The notes beneath the pieces were generated by a model that searched no databases, was not told the DNA's origin, and saw nothing but the letters and a program-made list of their open reading frames with translations. This document shows, piece by piece, positions 22,146-33,474 of a DNA stretch of 64,000 nt. This stretch comes from Triparma columacea (Eukaryota > Sar > Bolidophyceae > Parmales > Triparmaceae): NCBI GenBank assembly GCA_030267965.1, contig BRYA01000376.1:31245-95244 (forward strand), in the 5' to 3' direction. The position numbers and the translations under genes are program-made. Within the stretch, counting starts at the first letter, position 1. The number at the start of each line of letters is the position of its first letter.

Positions 22146-23762
22146 ATGAACACTCTGAATGATGATACGAGGAACATGGGAGCTAGTGCGCTGTTGGGCA
22201 TCAAAAGATCGGCCTCAAAACAGGATCTGCAGAGCATTATGGACGAACTTGGTGGGGCGTCAAATCCAGACTCATCCGTGAAGAACATCACCCCAGAATT
22301 CGATCCTAGCGGGATTCTGACTCCCTCGATCATCGGAAGGGCCGATGGTAACATGGAGTCGCTGGCCAGCGCGGAGAGCATGTCACAGTTCCTGGGACAA
22401 ACCTACCCCTTACCACCCCCAGCGACCCTGCAAATGTATCCCCAAAATAACATCGCCGGCAGCAGGCTGTTCAATGGCTCCCCGACACCAAATACCACAG
22501 AGCAGCTGCACCATCAAACCTTCCAATCTGAGCAAATAAACCATATTCACATGTTTGGCAACTATGCACCTCCCCAGGACCTTCATAGCTATCACACGGC
22601 CCTCAATCCGCCGGGGCCGCTTATCCCACACACAGCGCCCGCCGAGGCCTCACAAGTATCCACGACAACCGCTTCGGGTAGAAGCAAGAGGAATGCGGCC
22701 CCCAAGGTGCCGACGAGGGTGTCGGGGAGGAAGAGGACGATTGCCAAGCCAAAGACGACGGACTCGGCGAGTGCGCCGCTCATGGGGGGGCGAGGGAAAT
22801 CGAGAAAGCAGGACAATGCGAACGCAGCTCCTATCCTCAAGAAGCAGATAGTGGACGCGATGAACTCAAAGCCGCAGAGAGGGAGGAAGAGGAGTAATCT
22901 CACTGATGAGGAGAGACAGGAGCTCACGCGCACAAGAAACAGGCAGCACGCGAAGAGCACGAGAGAGAGGAAGAAGGCAAGGCTCGAGGATCTCACAAAG
23001 ATCGAGGAAGAATTTAACGAGCTCCTCGGCAGACTAGCGACAGAGGATGAGAGAAGGAAAGTCGTCGAGGCGGTCATCAGCTCCCGGGGCCAAAGTGAAC
23101 CCCCCTCCTTCATCGCGCATGGCCCCTCGACCTACGACATGGAGGGCAACGAGATCGCTGCGCCTCCGGTGAGCTTTGAGCACTGCTTCGACGACCCCGA
23201 CTCCTTCTCTTTCAAAAGACCGGGAAAGACAATTCGAGGCCTCACCAATCTAGCGAAGGACAACTCTGACCTTCTAGTGGCAATCACCAACAAGTTCGAC
23301 GAGAAGGCTGCCAAGTCCCTGTCGGTCACAGTCTACGGAGGGGAGCAGGGGGTCGCGCTCGCGAGGGACTTCGCCTTTGGGCAATGGGAGATGAAAACCG
23401 TCACCAACGCTACGGCGCACGCTCAGACGATTGCCGCCGGCTTCTTCAAGGTAATCTTCAGACCAGGCCTGCCAAAGATTATGGAGCTGGAGTTCTCGGC
23501 AGATGACGTCAAGATGGCAATCGAAGACGGCAACTTCGAGCAACTCCCGAGCTTCCCTTCCGTGAGTAGCTTCCCAATGAATCTTAGCGACGCTAATTTA
23601 ATGATACATACGAGCCACAGCAGCTCAGGAATCCTCGGGCTCAGCAACAGTGGCTCCTCTATCAACAACATGACGGGCCTCTCTTCGTTCCCCAGCAACG
23701 GACACCTTGGAGCACTCCACCACAACCTCAGCCAGCAATCACAGCGTTCAGAGGAAAGGTGA
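22146..23762 (+). CDS. bZIP transcription factor
   Basis: The ATG at 22146 gives 538 residues in one exon. The frame is open up to 22107 without an earlier ATG, and an upstream exon cannot be excluded. The basic region near residue 260-280 (RTRNRQHAKSTRERKKARLE) fits N-x7-R of bZIP factors, followed by heptad-spaced Leu/Ile/Phe (LEDLTKIEEEFNELLGRL). N-terminal to it are Pro/Gln-rich activation-like sequence and Lys/Arg clusters (GRKRTIAKPK) that look like nuclear signals. After the zipper comes a ~180-residue folded-looking region (VTVYGGEQGVALARDF, FFKVIFRPGLPKIMELEF), then a Ser/Asn-rich tail. This layout resembles stramenopile-specific bZIPs. Near the 3' end a second frame also looks protein-like, see findings. 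Confidence 0.85.
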   Translation: MNTLNDDTRNMGASALLGIKRSASKQDLQSIMDELGGASNPDSSVKNITPEFDPSGILTPSIIGRADGNMESLASAESMSQFLGQTYPLPPPATLQMYPQNNIAGSRLFNGSPTPNTTEQLHHQTFQSEQINHIHMFGNYAPPQDLHSYHTALNPPGPLIPHTAPAEASQVSTTTASGRSKRNAAPKVPTRVSGRKRTIAKPKTTDSASAPLMGGRGKSRKQDNANAAPILKKQIVDAMNSKPQRGRKRSNLTDEERQELTRTRNRQHAKSTRERKKARLEDLTKIEEEFNELLGRLATEDERRKVVEAVISSRGQSEPPSFIAHGPSTYDMEGNEIAAPPVSFEHCFDDPDSFSFKRPGKTIRGLTNLAKDNSDLLVAITNKFDEKAAKSLSVTVYGGEQGVALARDFAFGQWEMKTVTNATAHAQTIAAGFFKVIFRPGLPKIMELEFSADDVKMAIEDGNFEQLPSFPSVSSFPMNLSDANLMIHTSHSSSGILGLSNSGSSINNMTGLSSFPSNGHLGALHHNLSQQSQRSEER

Positions 23763-23994
23763 ACACCGCCCTGAATGTATCCGGTGCGGGAGGGGCTCCA
23801 ACCTACACCACACAGAACAACACAGGTCACGAAGGCCATGCCGACCAACACCAACCACAATGAGTTATCAAAAAAACGAATAAGTCTCGACGACATACAT
23901 GCTACTACTAAATGAGAAGAAGGAAGAGAGGGTTAAAGAGTAAGATTTGAAATCTTCACGCAAAAATGCGATCGATATAAGTTTTTTTTTCTGG

Positions 23995-26900
23995 TTACAT
24001 TTTTCCTGGCCTCCTCATCGCCCCTGGCGGGCCTCCTGGTCCCCGCCTCTCTCTTCCTCCTTCCTTCAATTTGTTCAATTCCGCCTTCAGCGCCTTGAGT
24101 TGTTTTGCCTGTCCGGCTGATCCTCCCTGCTGGTAGTTTTTCACGTTTTTGCATCTTTTCGCGAAGTCTAGCGAATTTCCAGTCTCGCTTCTGTTGTAGT
24201 CGGCCGGGCTGCAACACACAAACATGAGAGTCTTGGCGTTGCCTCCTATGCTGTCGGACATGAGCATGGTAAGGGGGTGGTTCCTGTACGGCACGTGCTT
24301 GGATCCAGTCGTTAAGGCACTGATGACGTCTCCCAGGGCACTCAGGCTCTTGTTGATGCTCTGTGCCTCCTTCAGTTGATCTCCAGTGGCACCGCTCTTT
24401 CCAACCCTCTCAGAACCAGCCAAATCAACGAGTGTTAGCTTACCGCTCACGATGGCCCCGGTGCGCTTGTTAGTTATTTTCGTCTTTATCGAGGTGATCA
24501 AGTGTGATCGACTACTGTCTGCGTTCATTTGCGTGGACGCCACAGTCCTGCTCTCTGCTCCCCTCTTGAACAGGTCCAACAACCCCTGAACGTTCGCCAC
24601 CTCTTCCTCGACGCTCCCAACGACCTCGACGAAGCCTGTTTTGCTGTGCTCGGCCAACTTTATTTCGAGTTTGGGTTTCTTCCCGATGCCTTTGTCGGGA
24701 GAGGCTAGCAAATCCACCACTGCGTCATTGTAAAGCTCAAACATTGTGGCTGAGACAGACACGTCGCTACTGGCTTCCCTTTCTTTCAGCACCCTGAAGA
24801 GCTCGGATGCTGCTCTGGGGGCAAGACCTGTCAGGGGGTCGACAGTCCCATCCTCCCCGATGCCGCCTCCAACACCACCGGCACCAAACATCGTAAAAGT
24901 CTTTCCAGATCCTGTCTGTCCATACGCAAATATACACACATTGAATCCGTCAACCGCACTCGTGATGAGATAAGACGTGTCTTTAAACACGTTCTCCTGG
25001 GTGTTTCCAGCGGCAACATTGCCGCTGAACACAGAGTCAAAGTCCCATGTCTTGGCGACGTCTCCCTTTTTCTCAGGATCTGGGAGGATGAGCGCTGTCT
25101 TCTTCGACTCGGCCTTGCACGCCTCGGAAGATCCGTTGCCTATCTCTTTCTTACTAAGTGGCCGGATTCTCACGTAGACACGGATTCTGCCCTTCATATC
25201 CTCAATCTTGTTGTGGAGGGTCTTCCTCCTCTCTGTCTCTATCGCCAGCGCCTTGTGCAGCCGATCGTTGTTCTCGAGTAGCCCACTCGCCTCCTTAATC
25301 TTTGCGTCGTTGGTCTTAATCTTTTCCAGAAGGATGGCTTGCTGTTTATTGGCGTTTTCTGCGGCCAGCTTTGCTTCGTTAAGCTCTGTGATTTGAGACA
25401 ACCGAAGTAGCTGCTGCTCTTGGAGCTCCTTCTTGATGGCAGCAAGGGCTTCCTCGTGGTCCTTCTTTATTTCGCCTATTTCCTCTTCCTGGGCTCCCAT
25501 TGATTGAACAAGGTCGTCCCTCATGGTGCTGAGTTTGCTTTGCGCCTCCAGTAGCATCTTTTCCTTTGTTTCGAGTTGTTTGCTAAGCTGCAGCATGTCC
25601 TTGGAAGCCTGATGGGGGGGTGGGGTCAGCGTTGGGGGTCCATTATGTACATGGTGGAGCTCTACTTCTTCTCTCCCTTTTTCTCACCTTCTCTGTTGAC
25701 TTCTTCATGTCAGCCTCTAGTGCGTTGATGCGCTCGAAGTCGGCCTTCCTTGCCGCCTCCATGACTTCCTTGCTAACATCTCCACCTCCACCCCCGTCTT
25801 CGCCGTCGAGAAGACCCAGCGCCTCCTCCTTCGCTTTTCTCTCTCGCTCGAGCTGATCCTTAAGGCTATTGACAGTCTCTTGTTCGTTCTCGAGCTTCTT
25901 CTCCGTAACCACAAGAAGCCTTTCCACCGATGTGATTGCAGTCTGCAGCTCCAGGTTTTGCTTCGTGAGCTCCTCGACTGCGTAGAGCGAAGGGTAGGGT
26001 TGGGGGTGAGAGGTTCTGGGACTGATTTGCTTTCCTTCGATATCTCTCACCTTTACCAGTCTTGGCCTTGATGTCCTCCTCCATTTTTGTAGCCTTTGAG
26101 GAAGATACCCACATCTGCACCTCGTCAGGGTCCTTTGCCTCTTCGGGACTGGTGCTGCCTCCCCCTCCGCCCTTGCTAAGTTGCTCCTGGAGGTCGATAA
26201 TTTGTTTGTTCAGTTTCAGTATCTCTAGCTCCTTCTTAGCAACTTCGCTGCGCAGGAGCTCCACCGTTGTGTCGTCCACGAATGAATTCTGCCCACCACT
26301 GACAATACCTCCAGGGCTCCCGATCTTCTGCTCCAGGCTCTTGAGCTGCTCGACGAGCTGCAGCTCCATCTTCTCCTGCATTGATTTCATCCTCTGCTCA
26401 AAGGTCTCCTTGGAGACGCTTTTGTCCACGGACGGTCGGCGGGTGGGATCTCTCGATGGGGTGACTAGACTTTCCTGCTTCGAAAACTCTTTGAATTCGT
26501 CCTCCCACATGCTCTCCCCTGATATTCCATTTATGTAATAGACGTTTCCATTGTCGTCCTTTTGCTTCTCCCAGGCATCCATGTTGTTAATGTTTGACTC
26601 CTCAAGGCTGGGGAAGGGACTGTCCTGCTGCTTCCCGACGTACTTGCCCTTGGGGGGGGTCGGGGCGGAGAGGTTGAAAGAGGACATGTTCTTCTTCACA
26701 GTCTTGAGGAACTCAACGCAATCCTCGGCGTTCTCGTGTTGGATAGCGTAGGCAACTGGGTCGCAGCCGTGGTTGTCCATGGTTGAGGGAAGGGCCCCGG
26801 CGTTGCACAGGAGTTTGCAGAGTGAAGTGTCGCCGGCTGAAGCAGCCCAGTGCAACGGGGTGCAGCCGTACGATTTTTCTACTACTTCCGCGGAGGCGCC

Positions 26901-27785
26901 GTTTTCTATGAGGAGCTGTGCGGACTCTGGTGAAAATGTGTCTGTGTAACAGCAGAAGTGAAGGGGACAGGCGCCGTCCTTGTTACGGATGTTGACGTCA
27001 ACGCCCTTGTTAAGGAGCTTAGGTACCAAATCGAAAGCTCCATACTGGGTGGCAAGGAGGAGGATCGAGTTGCCGTGCTCGTCGGTGAGATTGAGGGCGT
27101 CGGGACCAAGCTTGTCTAGAGTCTCCCTCACGATCTGATCACTATACTCGTCTCCTGTACCGTAAAATCCAAAGTATTCCTGCGATGAGTGAAGCGAGTC
27201 CGGAAAGTGTTGCGTTGGTTTACATATCACTGGGTGCCTTTCGACGTGCAAATTATCCTTCAAGTTAAACTTTGTACTAACCTGCAACAGTTCGAGAAGC
27301 TGCCTATCCTCGTCGTCGATCTCGACGAGTGCGGGCATCTCGGGTGTGTCCCAGTGCTTCTTTCTGTGCTTCTTCCGCTTCTTGCGCTTTCGCCTCCTCC
27401 TCTTCTTGCTGCTGCCATGATGGTGATTATCTGAACCAGAGGAATCCGAGTCTGAGCCCGAGGAGGAAGACGAAGACGACTCAGAGGACGACTCAGAGGA
27501 CGACTCAGAGGACGATGAATCCCAGTCTTTCTTCTTTTTCTTCTTCGATGACTTAGCCTTGGAGCCGTTTATTGGGGTTTTTGGAGGAGTTCGGGTGGGG
27601 GGGTTTGAGGTGCCATTTGCTACTGGATCAGAGGTCGGGGTTGCCGGGTCGTTTTCGGGCGCGGTAGGGTCGATCTTGGCGGACTTCGCGTATTTGGTGG
27701 ACGAGGACCCTGAGCCCATGGCAGGACTTTGTCGTGTCCAAGGAAGTGGAGAGGGGGGGGCAAGCATCCCGAAGTCAAAATTCAT
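23995..27785 (-). CDS. Kinesin-14 (C-terminal motor) with ankyrin repeats and WW domain
   Basis: Exons 27785-27282, 27179-26051, 25977-25688 and 25608-23995 join to 1178 residues. Order: Ser-rich and Lys/Arg-rich N-terminus (KKRRRRKRKKRKKHRKKH) to ~150; ankyrin repeats ~175-330 (GNSILLLATQYGAFDLVPKL, CTPLHWAASAGDTSLCKLL); a WW-like domain near 400-430 (WEKQKDDNGNVYYINGISG, then SMW); coiled coil ~470-780; motor ~783-1140. The motor has the kinesin-14 neck KGRIRVYVRIRP, P-loop GQTGSGKT, SSRSH (switch I), DLAGSERVGKSGA (switch II) and a short basic tail. C-terminal motors of this class move to microtubule minus ends and act in spindle or flagellar-base transport. The first intron (102 bp) is stopless and divisible by three; I splice it because its acceptor is CACTCATCGCAG and the flanking ankyrin sequence is then continuous. 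Cargo is unknown. Confidence 0.88.
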
Positions 27786-27828
27786 TTATTTTTTCTCTTT
27801 CTTCAAATTTTTGATACCGGCCTGATAA
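27786..27828. promoter_or_regulatory. 43-bp divergent promoter between kinesin and TPR gene
   Basis: Only 43 bp separate the two start codons (ATG at 27785 on minus, ATG at 27829 on plus). The stretch is pyrimidine- and A/T-rich on the plus strand. Both genes must start transcription here or inside each other's coding region, so 5' leaders are very short or the genes overlap in their mRNAs. Confidence 0.55.
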
Positions 27829-29169
27829 ATGAGGACTAGATTGGTGTGCGCCTTGTGTACGCTCGTCCTTGGAGCCGCTGTTGGGGTCGACGACCAGGGA
27901 CTAGAGAAGTGCTTCAAAGAGGAAAACAAAATGTCCTCCTGCTCGCCTCCCACGAAGAGCAAGTGCTATCTCATAGAACACTTTGGGACATCGGACTACG
28001 CGGGTAACGGGTTGTACTGTGACTTTGGTGGGAAGAAACCTCACTTCGTGAGGGTGTCCAAGGTCGGTCAGCAGAGGTACGAGGTCATGGTCTCCAGTAA
28101 GCACAAAAAGGGGGAGGCAGGGGGGGAGGTTGTCAACTCGTGGATGCTAATGAAGGTGACCAGGAGCATGACGTCGAGGGGCGACTGGGTGCCGATGCCC
28201 ATCTACCAGGCGATAGGCCTCGCGGAAGGGGGGCTGCCCCTTGAGGGTTGGAACGGGGTGAAGCGGAAGAGGAGCAAGGGGGATGATAACACGCCAAACT
28301 TCGACGGGGAGTACTCCTACGACCACGAAGACCCCGTGCTTAGGGTCAGTGAGGTTACGCTTGGGGCACAAGAGGAGGTTTTGGTTTGGAACAGGCAGGT
28401 GGTGGAAGGGTTGGAGTTTGTTGGGGAGAAGTCCTGCGTAGCTGAGGTTTGTGGGAAGGTGGGGTCGGGGGGGTCGGGGGGGTCGAGGGGGGTCATAGCG
28501 GAGGCACAGCTCGCTGAGGCGGGGCTGGACAACGAGCTGGCGGGCAAGTTCTATGGAGAGGCAGTAGACATGATGCTGCAGAAGGTGGAAGGGATGAAAA
28601 TGGTCCCAAGGTTCGAGAGGTGGCAGATCGCAGAGACGTACGGGGATGCCGGGAGAATGATGGGGAGACAAGGACTTTTTGAAGAGGCCGTGGAGATGAT
28701 AACCAAGGGTCTCAGTTATGCCAGTGTTGACGTTCAAAGGAGGGCCCTGTACATGGACCTAGGGGATCTGTACCTGGCAATGGGCAAGATCGACGAGGCC
28801 AAACAAAGCTACGCAGGGGCAAAGAAAGCTGTCAAGACGAAGGGGGGTATGGCTGATGTAGCGGGGTATGGCGTGAGGGTCGGCAAGGGCAGCGTGGGAG
28901 AGGGTCTCCTCCAAGTGCTTGGCGACTTTTATGGGAAGGTCAGGGGAATGCTCATCCTAGGAGTCGACGCAGGGGAGGACTGGGAAGAAGCACTTGACAT
29001 CTGGACAAGCTTGACGGGGAAAGTAGGGGAGGCCGTGGTATGCGGGGAGGAGGAGGAGGTCATTGACGGGGAGCTCTTTGGTAAGTTCTGCAAAAAGTAC
29101 GCAAGGTTTAACATAGTAGGGGGGATGGCGAGGGAGCAGGACGGGGGAGGGCTCAAGGAGGAGCTATAA
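27829..29169 (+). CDS. Secreted TPR-like protein, unknown function
   Basis: This single-exon protein has 446 residues. A signal peptide (MRTRLVCALCTLVLGAAVG) precedes a Cys-rich N-terminal region (KCFKEENKMSSC, KSKCYLIEHF, YCDFGG). Several pairs of Cys suggest disulfides in the ER or outside the cell. From ~250 to 340 two or three TPR-like helical pairs appear (ELAGKFYGEAVDMML, LFEEAVEMITKGLSYA, ALYMDLGDLYLAMGKIDEA). The family is not recognised. Its start lies 43 bp from that of the kinesin on the other strand. Downstream is the AT-rich island. Confidence 0.7.
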   Translation: MRTRLVCALCTLVLGAAVGVDDQGLEKCFKEENKMSSCSPPTKSKCYLIEHFGTSDYAGNGLYCDFGGKKPHFVRVSKVGQQRYEVMVSSKHKKGEAGGEVVNSWMLMKVTRSMTSRGDWVPMPIYQAIGLAEGGLPLEGWNGVKRKRSKGDDNTPNFDGEYSYDHEDPVLRVSEVTLGAQEEVLVWNRQVVEGLEFVGEKSCVAEVCGKVGSGGSGGSRGVIAEAQLAEAGLDNELAGKFYGEAVDMMLQKVEGMKMVPRFERWQIAETYGDAGRMMGRQGLFEEAVEMITKGLSYASVDVQRRALYMDLGDLYLAMGKIDEAKQSYAGAKKAVKTKGGMADVAGYGVRVGKGSVGEGLLQVLGDFYGKVRGMLILGVDAGEDWEEALDIWTSLTGKVGEAVVCGEEEEVIDGELFGKFCKKYARFNIVGGMAREQDGGGLKEEL

Positions 29170-29959
29170 AGGGAAGTTGAAATGTACAAAATGTCACCAA
29201 AAATGCGTGTGTCATGTAGTCTTAACAAAATTAAAATTTGTCAAATTTCGATTTTTAAGAAGAAGACAATAAACAACATTTTATTTCTTCTAACGTATAT
29301 GTTAGATATTTTAATCATATTAAATCAACATTGGATCATTATAGAAGAACATTCAACGAAGTTAAGCAGCTACCAAAATATTTTTTAGAATACATATTCA
29401 CTCAATTCTATCAAAATTACCAAATACTGACAATCATGTTTATTCATACAATAAATTTTAACGATTAATATTGAATTTCAATAAATATATCTAAAACTTA
29501 ATTTTCAAGATATCATTATTATTCTTTAAAATTCCATTTAAAGTATAATGTATCACATTAATAGTTATAAGCTTTTCAACAATAAAAAATTAGAGGTATT
29601 TTCAACTCAATTTCAACGACGGAAATTTGAGGTGGAAAGAAATTTCCATATTCACAGAGATGCAAGCGTCCATGTTATCCAAATTACTGTGTGCTCCTCG
29701 TTATAAGCTGTTTTTTGAGCCCAACTTCTGGAAAAATTGAAGTTCAAGAAGTGACACCCCACACCCCACCGAAAAACGATTGTTCATATTTCTGCAAATT
29801 TTAATAGTTATACAGATTGAAACCCCGTAACCAATCGCAAAAACACATCGACGAGACCAATATCTTATACATCCTACCCACATTATCTAGCATAGACGTT
29901 CATAGACGGTTTTGAAGATTGTCGATAGCCCCCCAAACATCTTTGAAATCCCCAAAATC
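29170..29959. other. AT-rich intergenic island, no gene seen
   Basis: Base composition changes sharply after the TPR gene: from about 29205 to 29890 the sequence is roughly 20-35% G+C by eye, against 50-60% around it, with homopolymer A/T and AAATTT/TTTAAAA words. No frame with a recognisable protein, no tRNA cloverleaf and no terminal repeats were found. The right end leads into the 5' region of the GH81 gene. Confidence 0.7.
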
Positions 29960-32900
29960 ATGTCCTCAACGAAGTACGGAAGTATCGGAGGGACACTTCC
30001 ATTACAATCATCATCCTCGTTTTCTCCTCTAAAGCCCATCAATGCCCGCACTGTCTCATTGGCTCTCTTGGGTTTCCTTTTAGTGCTATCTCCGATGATT
30101 TTTCATATGTCCTCTCCTCGAAGCGGGAACTTCGTGGGCATCTCTGGTGCCTCCGGTGCGCCTGATGCGCCTATTCTCGGGACGAGCTTCCCGTCTGATC
30201 CGCTCCCCTATAGTGTATCTTTCCCCACCACCTTCTCTGGGGGGAAGTCCTCCCCTGTTCGTAGTATCAAGCGTCCCTCTGCTTCCTCCCCTGGTTCTCT
30301 CTTCAAGGTAGATAAGTCCCCTCTGCCGACGAATCGCTGGTACCAGAACTTGCTTATAGGCACGACGCCGAAGCTCACGGAAACGAACAAGGCGTACACA
30401 ATCCCTTACGTTGTTGACCCCACTTTTTCCTCCCTCTTTACCTCTTCTACGTCCGGTCTGATGGTGCACTGGACAAACGTTGCTCCTGCGGGCGACAAGA
30501 TTGTCCAGGTCAACACTGATCCCACTGCGAGTGTGGGCCTTGGTGTTGCATCCTCCTCCTCATCTTCATATGTTCCCTCCTCTACGTACAAGGTTTCGAA
30601 GACGCCCAGCCCTCTTCAGGTGGTGTTGGATTGGTATCCCGAGATCCGTTCTTGGTGGTCTGGGGTTGAATCTTTCATTGGTGGTGAGAAGGTCAATCCT
30701 TCTCCTTTTCTTACGATTCCTGTTACCCGTGGTGCTCCATATGTGACCGCGAACTACAGTACTGGTGCGATTCCTCTGATAACGTCGGCATCTCTCCCTG
30801 TGACTGCTCCCTACCATCCTTTCGAGTATTTTGTTACGGTGGATGGCAAGGAGAAGTTGAACTGTACTTCCTTCTCCTCCGCGTCCTCCTCGTCCTCCTC
30901 TACCTCCACGACAACCCCTCACTCTCTCACTGCTACCTCCACCCTCTCGATGCACTTCACGTCAGACTTCACTTGGACCGTTTACCTGTCTGAACCCATC
31001 ACATTCTCCTGCAGGGTTGACACGAACCCGCCCTCTCCTCCAGTTTCTGCGCCCGGATTGATCCCGCCTCCTCCTTCTCCCGTTTTTGAAATCTACACGC
31101 CTGAACCACTCCCCTCCCCCACGGTGCTTCGCTTGGCTCTGACAAACAACTGTACTCTCGGGACCAACGTGCAACACTGCGAGGTGAGAATGGGAGATAG
31201 AAGAGCGTCTCCATATGGTTACTCTAAGCACCAATGCAATCCTTTGCCCCCCCCTCCCCTCCGCCCTCCCCCCTCCCCCGCAGCTCGCCCAGCCCCGCGA
31301 TCAGTCTTCCTATTCCAAGCTTCTTCATAAGCACGCCAAGACCATCCCTGGAGCCGAAGCCAACGTCAAGTACACCTTCCCCACCACCACCTCTGATGCA
31401 AGTGCGCCTGACGTCCTCCTTCACTTTGACTGGGATGCATTTACAATGTCCCCCCCGTCCTCTTCCCCTGCTTCCTCAAAACAGGAAGAGCTTATCATGT
31501 ACGCCCTCCCCCACCATGTCGATGTGATGGAGGAAAACGTTGGAAAGTCAACCAATTCGCTAGCCGGACACTGCTCTCCCTCCCTTCACGGCCCTGCATG
31601 CCTTGTCATCGGAGGTAACTGGGCAACGAGGGAAGAGCTCACCGACGTCTCCTTCAACGCACCTCGGCCACCGTCCGCAAAGTACGTTCCCCAGCTTTCA
31701 GAGGCCATTGCCGAAGACCTCAAGTTTAGAATCGACGAGAACTACATGAGGGGTGCCGGGGATACTTACTTTAGCGGCAAGATGATCGCCAAGCTATCCC
31801 GTACCATCCTGATTGCCCAGGAGTTGCGCGAAATCAAGTTCATCGCAAACGTGACGTCCAAATCTGCTCGCTCTGACCTTCAAGAAACTCTACTTCAAAC
31901 TGCCCTCCCCACTGACACAGATATGAACGCCGCGATTGACCACCTTCGCGAAGCCGTCACCATTTGGCTGAACGGCTCTGCCGAAGCACCATTCGTGTAC
32001 GACTCTGCCTGGGGGGGCCTCGTAAACTGCGGCTGTACCTACAACTCCGACACCAAGTCCTGCGACAACAAGTACCCCAACTGCCCAGCTCTTGAGGATG
32101 CTGGGATGAACTTTGGCCACGGTTTTTACAACGACCATCACTTTCACCACGGTTACATCATCTACGGTGCTGCCACCGTTGCCAAATTCGATGCTGTCTG
32201 GGGTCGCAACTACTTCGATCCCGTGCTCGCCCTCATCCGCGACATCGCGAACCCTTCCCACACTGACAAGTTCTTCCCTCCCTTCCGCCACAAGGATGTC
32301 TACCTCGGAGTGTCCTGGGCATCCGGCATCGGCTTGATCAATGGCGGCCCATACCCCAACGGCCGAAACCAAGAGTCATCATCGGAGTCAATCGCCGCCT
32401 ACGAGGCCATGGCGCTCTACGGTCAAACTATGAACCTGCAGTGGGGCCAGGGAACCTCCAGCGCGACTTCTGACAACGCCAACGCTGCGACTGCTGCCTC
32501 CCTCCGCGACATGTCAAGGTTTCTCCTTTCCACTGAGATCCGTTCTGCCGCTCGGTACTACCACGTTCGCAAAACGCACAAACGCATTTACCCCAAGGAG
32601 GTGAGAACAGGCATGTGACGGCATCGTCCCACACAAAAAAACATTTGAAAATTAACACGACTCTGCTATTTCGCCCTTGCCTTACCACCTCCTTTAGTAC
32701 ACTCCCGCGGTCGTGGGAATGCTATGGACTATGATGGTCCAGTTCCAGACTTGGTTTGGCTCCGATGCGTTCCTTGCCTACGGGATTCAGCTCCTCCCCC
32801 TGACCCCTGTGTCTGAGCTGAGGGACGACGTAAGGTGGACGAAGGAGCTCTTTCCTTTATTCAAGCAATCTTGCGAGGCATCGCAAACCTGCCAGGACCA

Positions 32901-33412
32901 GGTGAGAAAGCGGGATGCGTTGTAGTTTATACGAACATTTATGTACCAAACTAACTCCTACCCAACGCCCACAGGGCTGGAGTGTTCTCCTTCGCGCCGT
33001 ACAGGCCGAGATCGGAGATGTCGAAAACGCAATGTCTGAGGTTATGCAGCTCCCCGACTCGATTTTCACCTCAGCTGGCGGGAATGGACACTCTCGCACC
33101 AACACCATCTGGTACCTCTCGACTCGTCCTTACGTTGAAATCAAGCTCGAGGATCTCGAAGATGGCGACAACGACGACGACGCAGCCGACACCAAAAGTC
33201 AAACCTCCTCTCCTACCCCCTCCGTGACCCCTGACAAGGACGGCTGCCCGAGGTGTACGCAATCTCAATGCGCCTCTGAGCTCAACAAGTGTCCCGGCCT
33301 AGCGCCCTTCCTCTGCTTCGAGGGATCTTCAACTGGAGGGTGCGCGCCGGTCCCTTGGGACATCGAAGACGGTTCTGATTGTAATTTGTGTTGCACGACA
33401 AGTGCATGCTAA
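29960..33412 (+). CDS. GH81 endo-1,3-beta-glucanase (laminarinase), membrane-anchored
   Basis: Exons 29960-31183, 31284-32600, 32698-32901 and 32975-33412 give 1060 residues. The frame is open to 29912, but the first ATG is 29960. An N-terminal cytosolic stub is followed by a hydrophobic segment (~28-50: VSLALLGFLLVLSPMIF), so a signal-anchor (type II) form is likely. GH81 signatures are clear: TNRWYQNLLIG near 130, YNDHHFHHGY near 689 (the catalytic acid Asp of the family), and GRNQESSSESIAAYEAM near 770 with the family's two Glu. The C-terminal ~90 residues are Cys-rich (CPRCTQSQC, FLCFEG, CNLCC), perhaps a carbohydrate-binding or disulfide knot domain. It would cut beta-1,3-glucans: chrysolaminarin reserves, wall callose or prey glucan. 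It is convergent with the GST gene (62 bp between stops). Confidence 0.92.
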
Positions 33413-33474
33413 TATTGTATTATTGCTTTCGAAATGATTGATTATTATATCCTCATATTAACCTTTCGTACATT

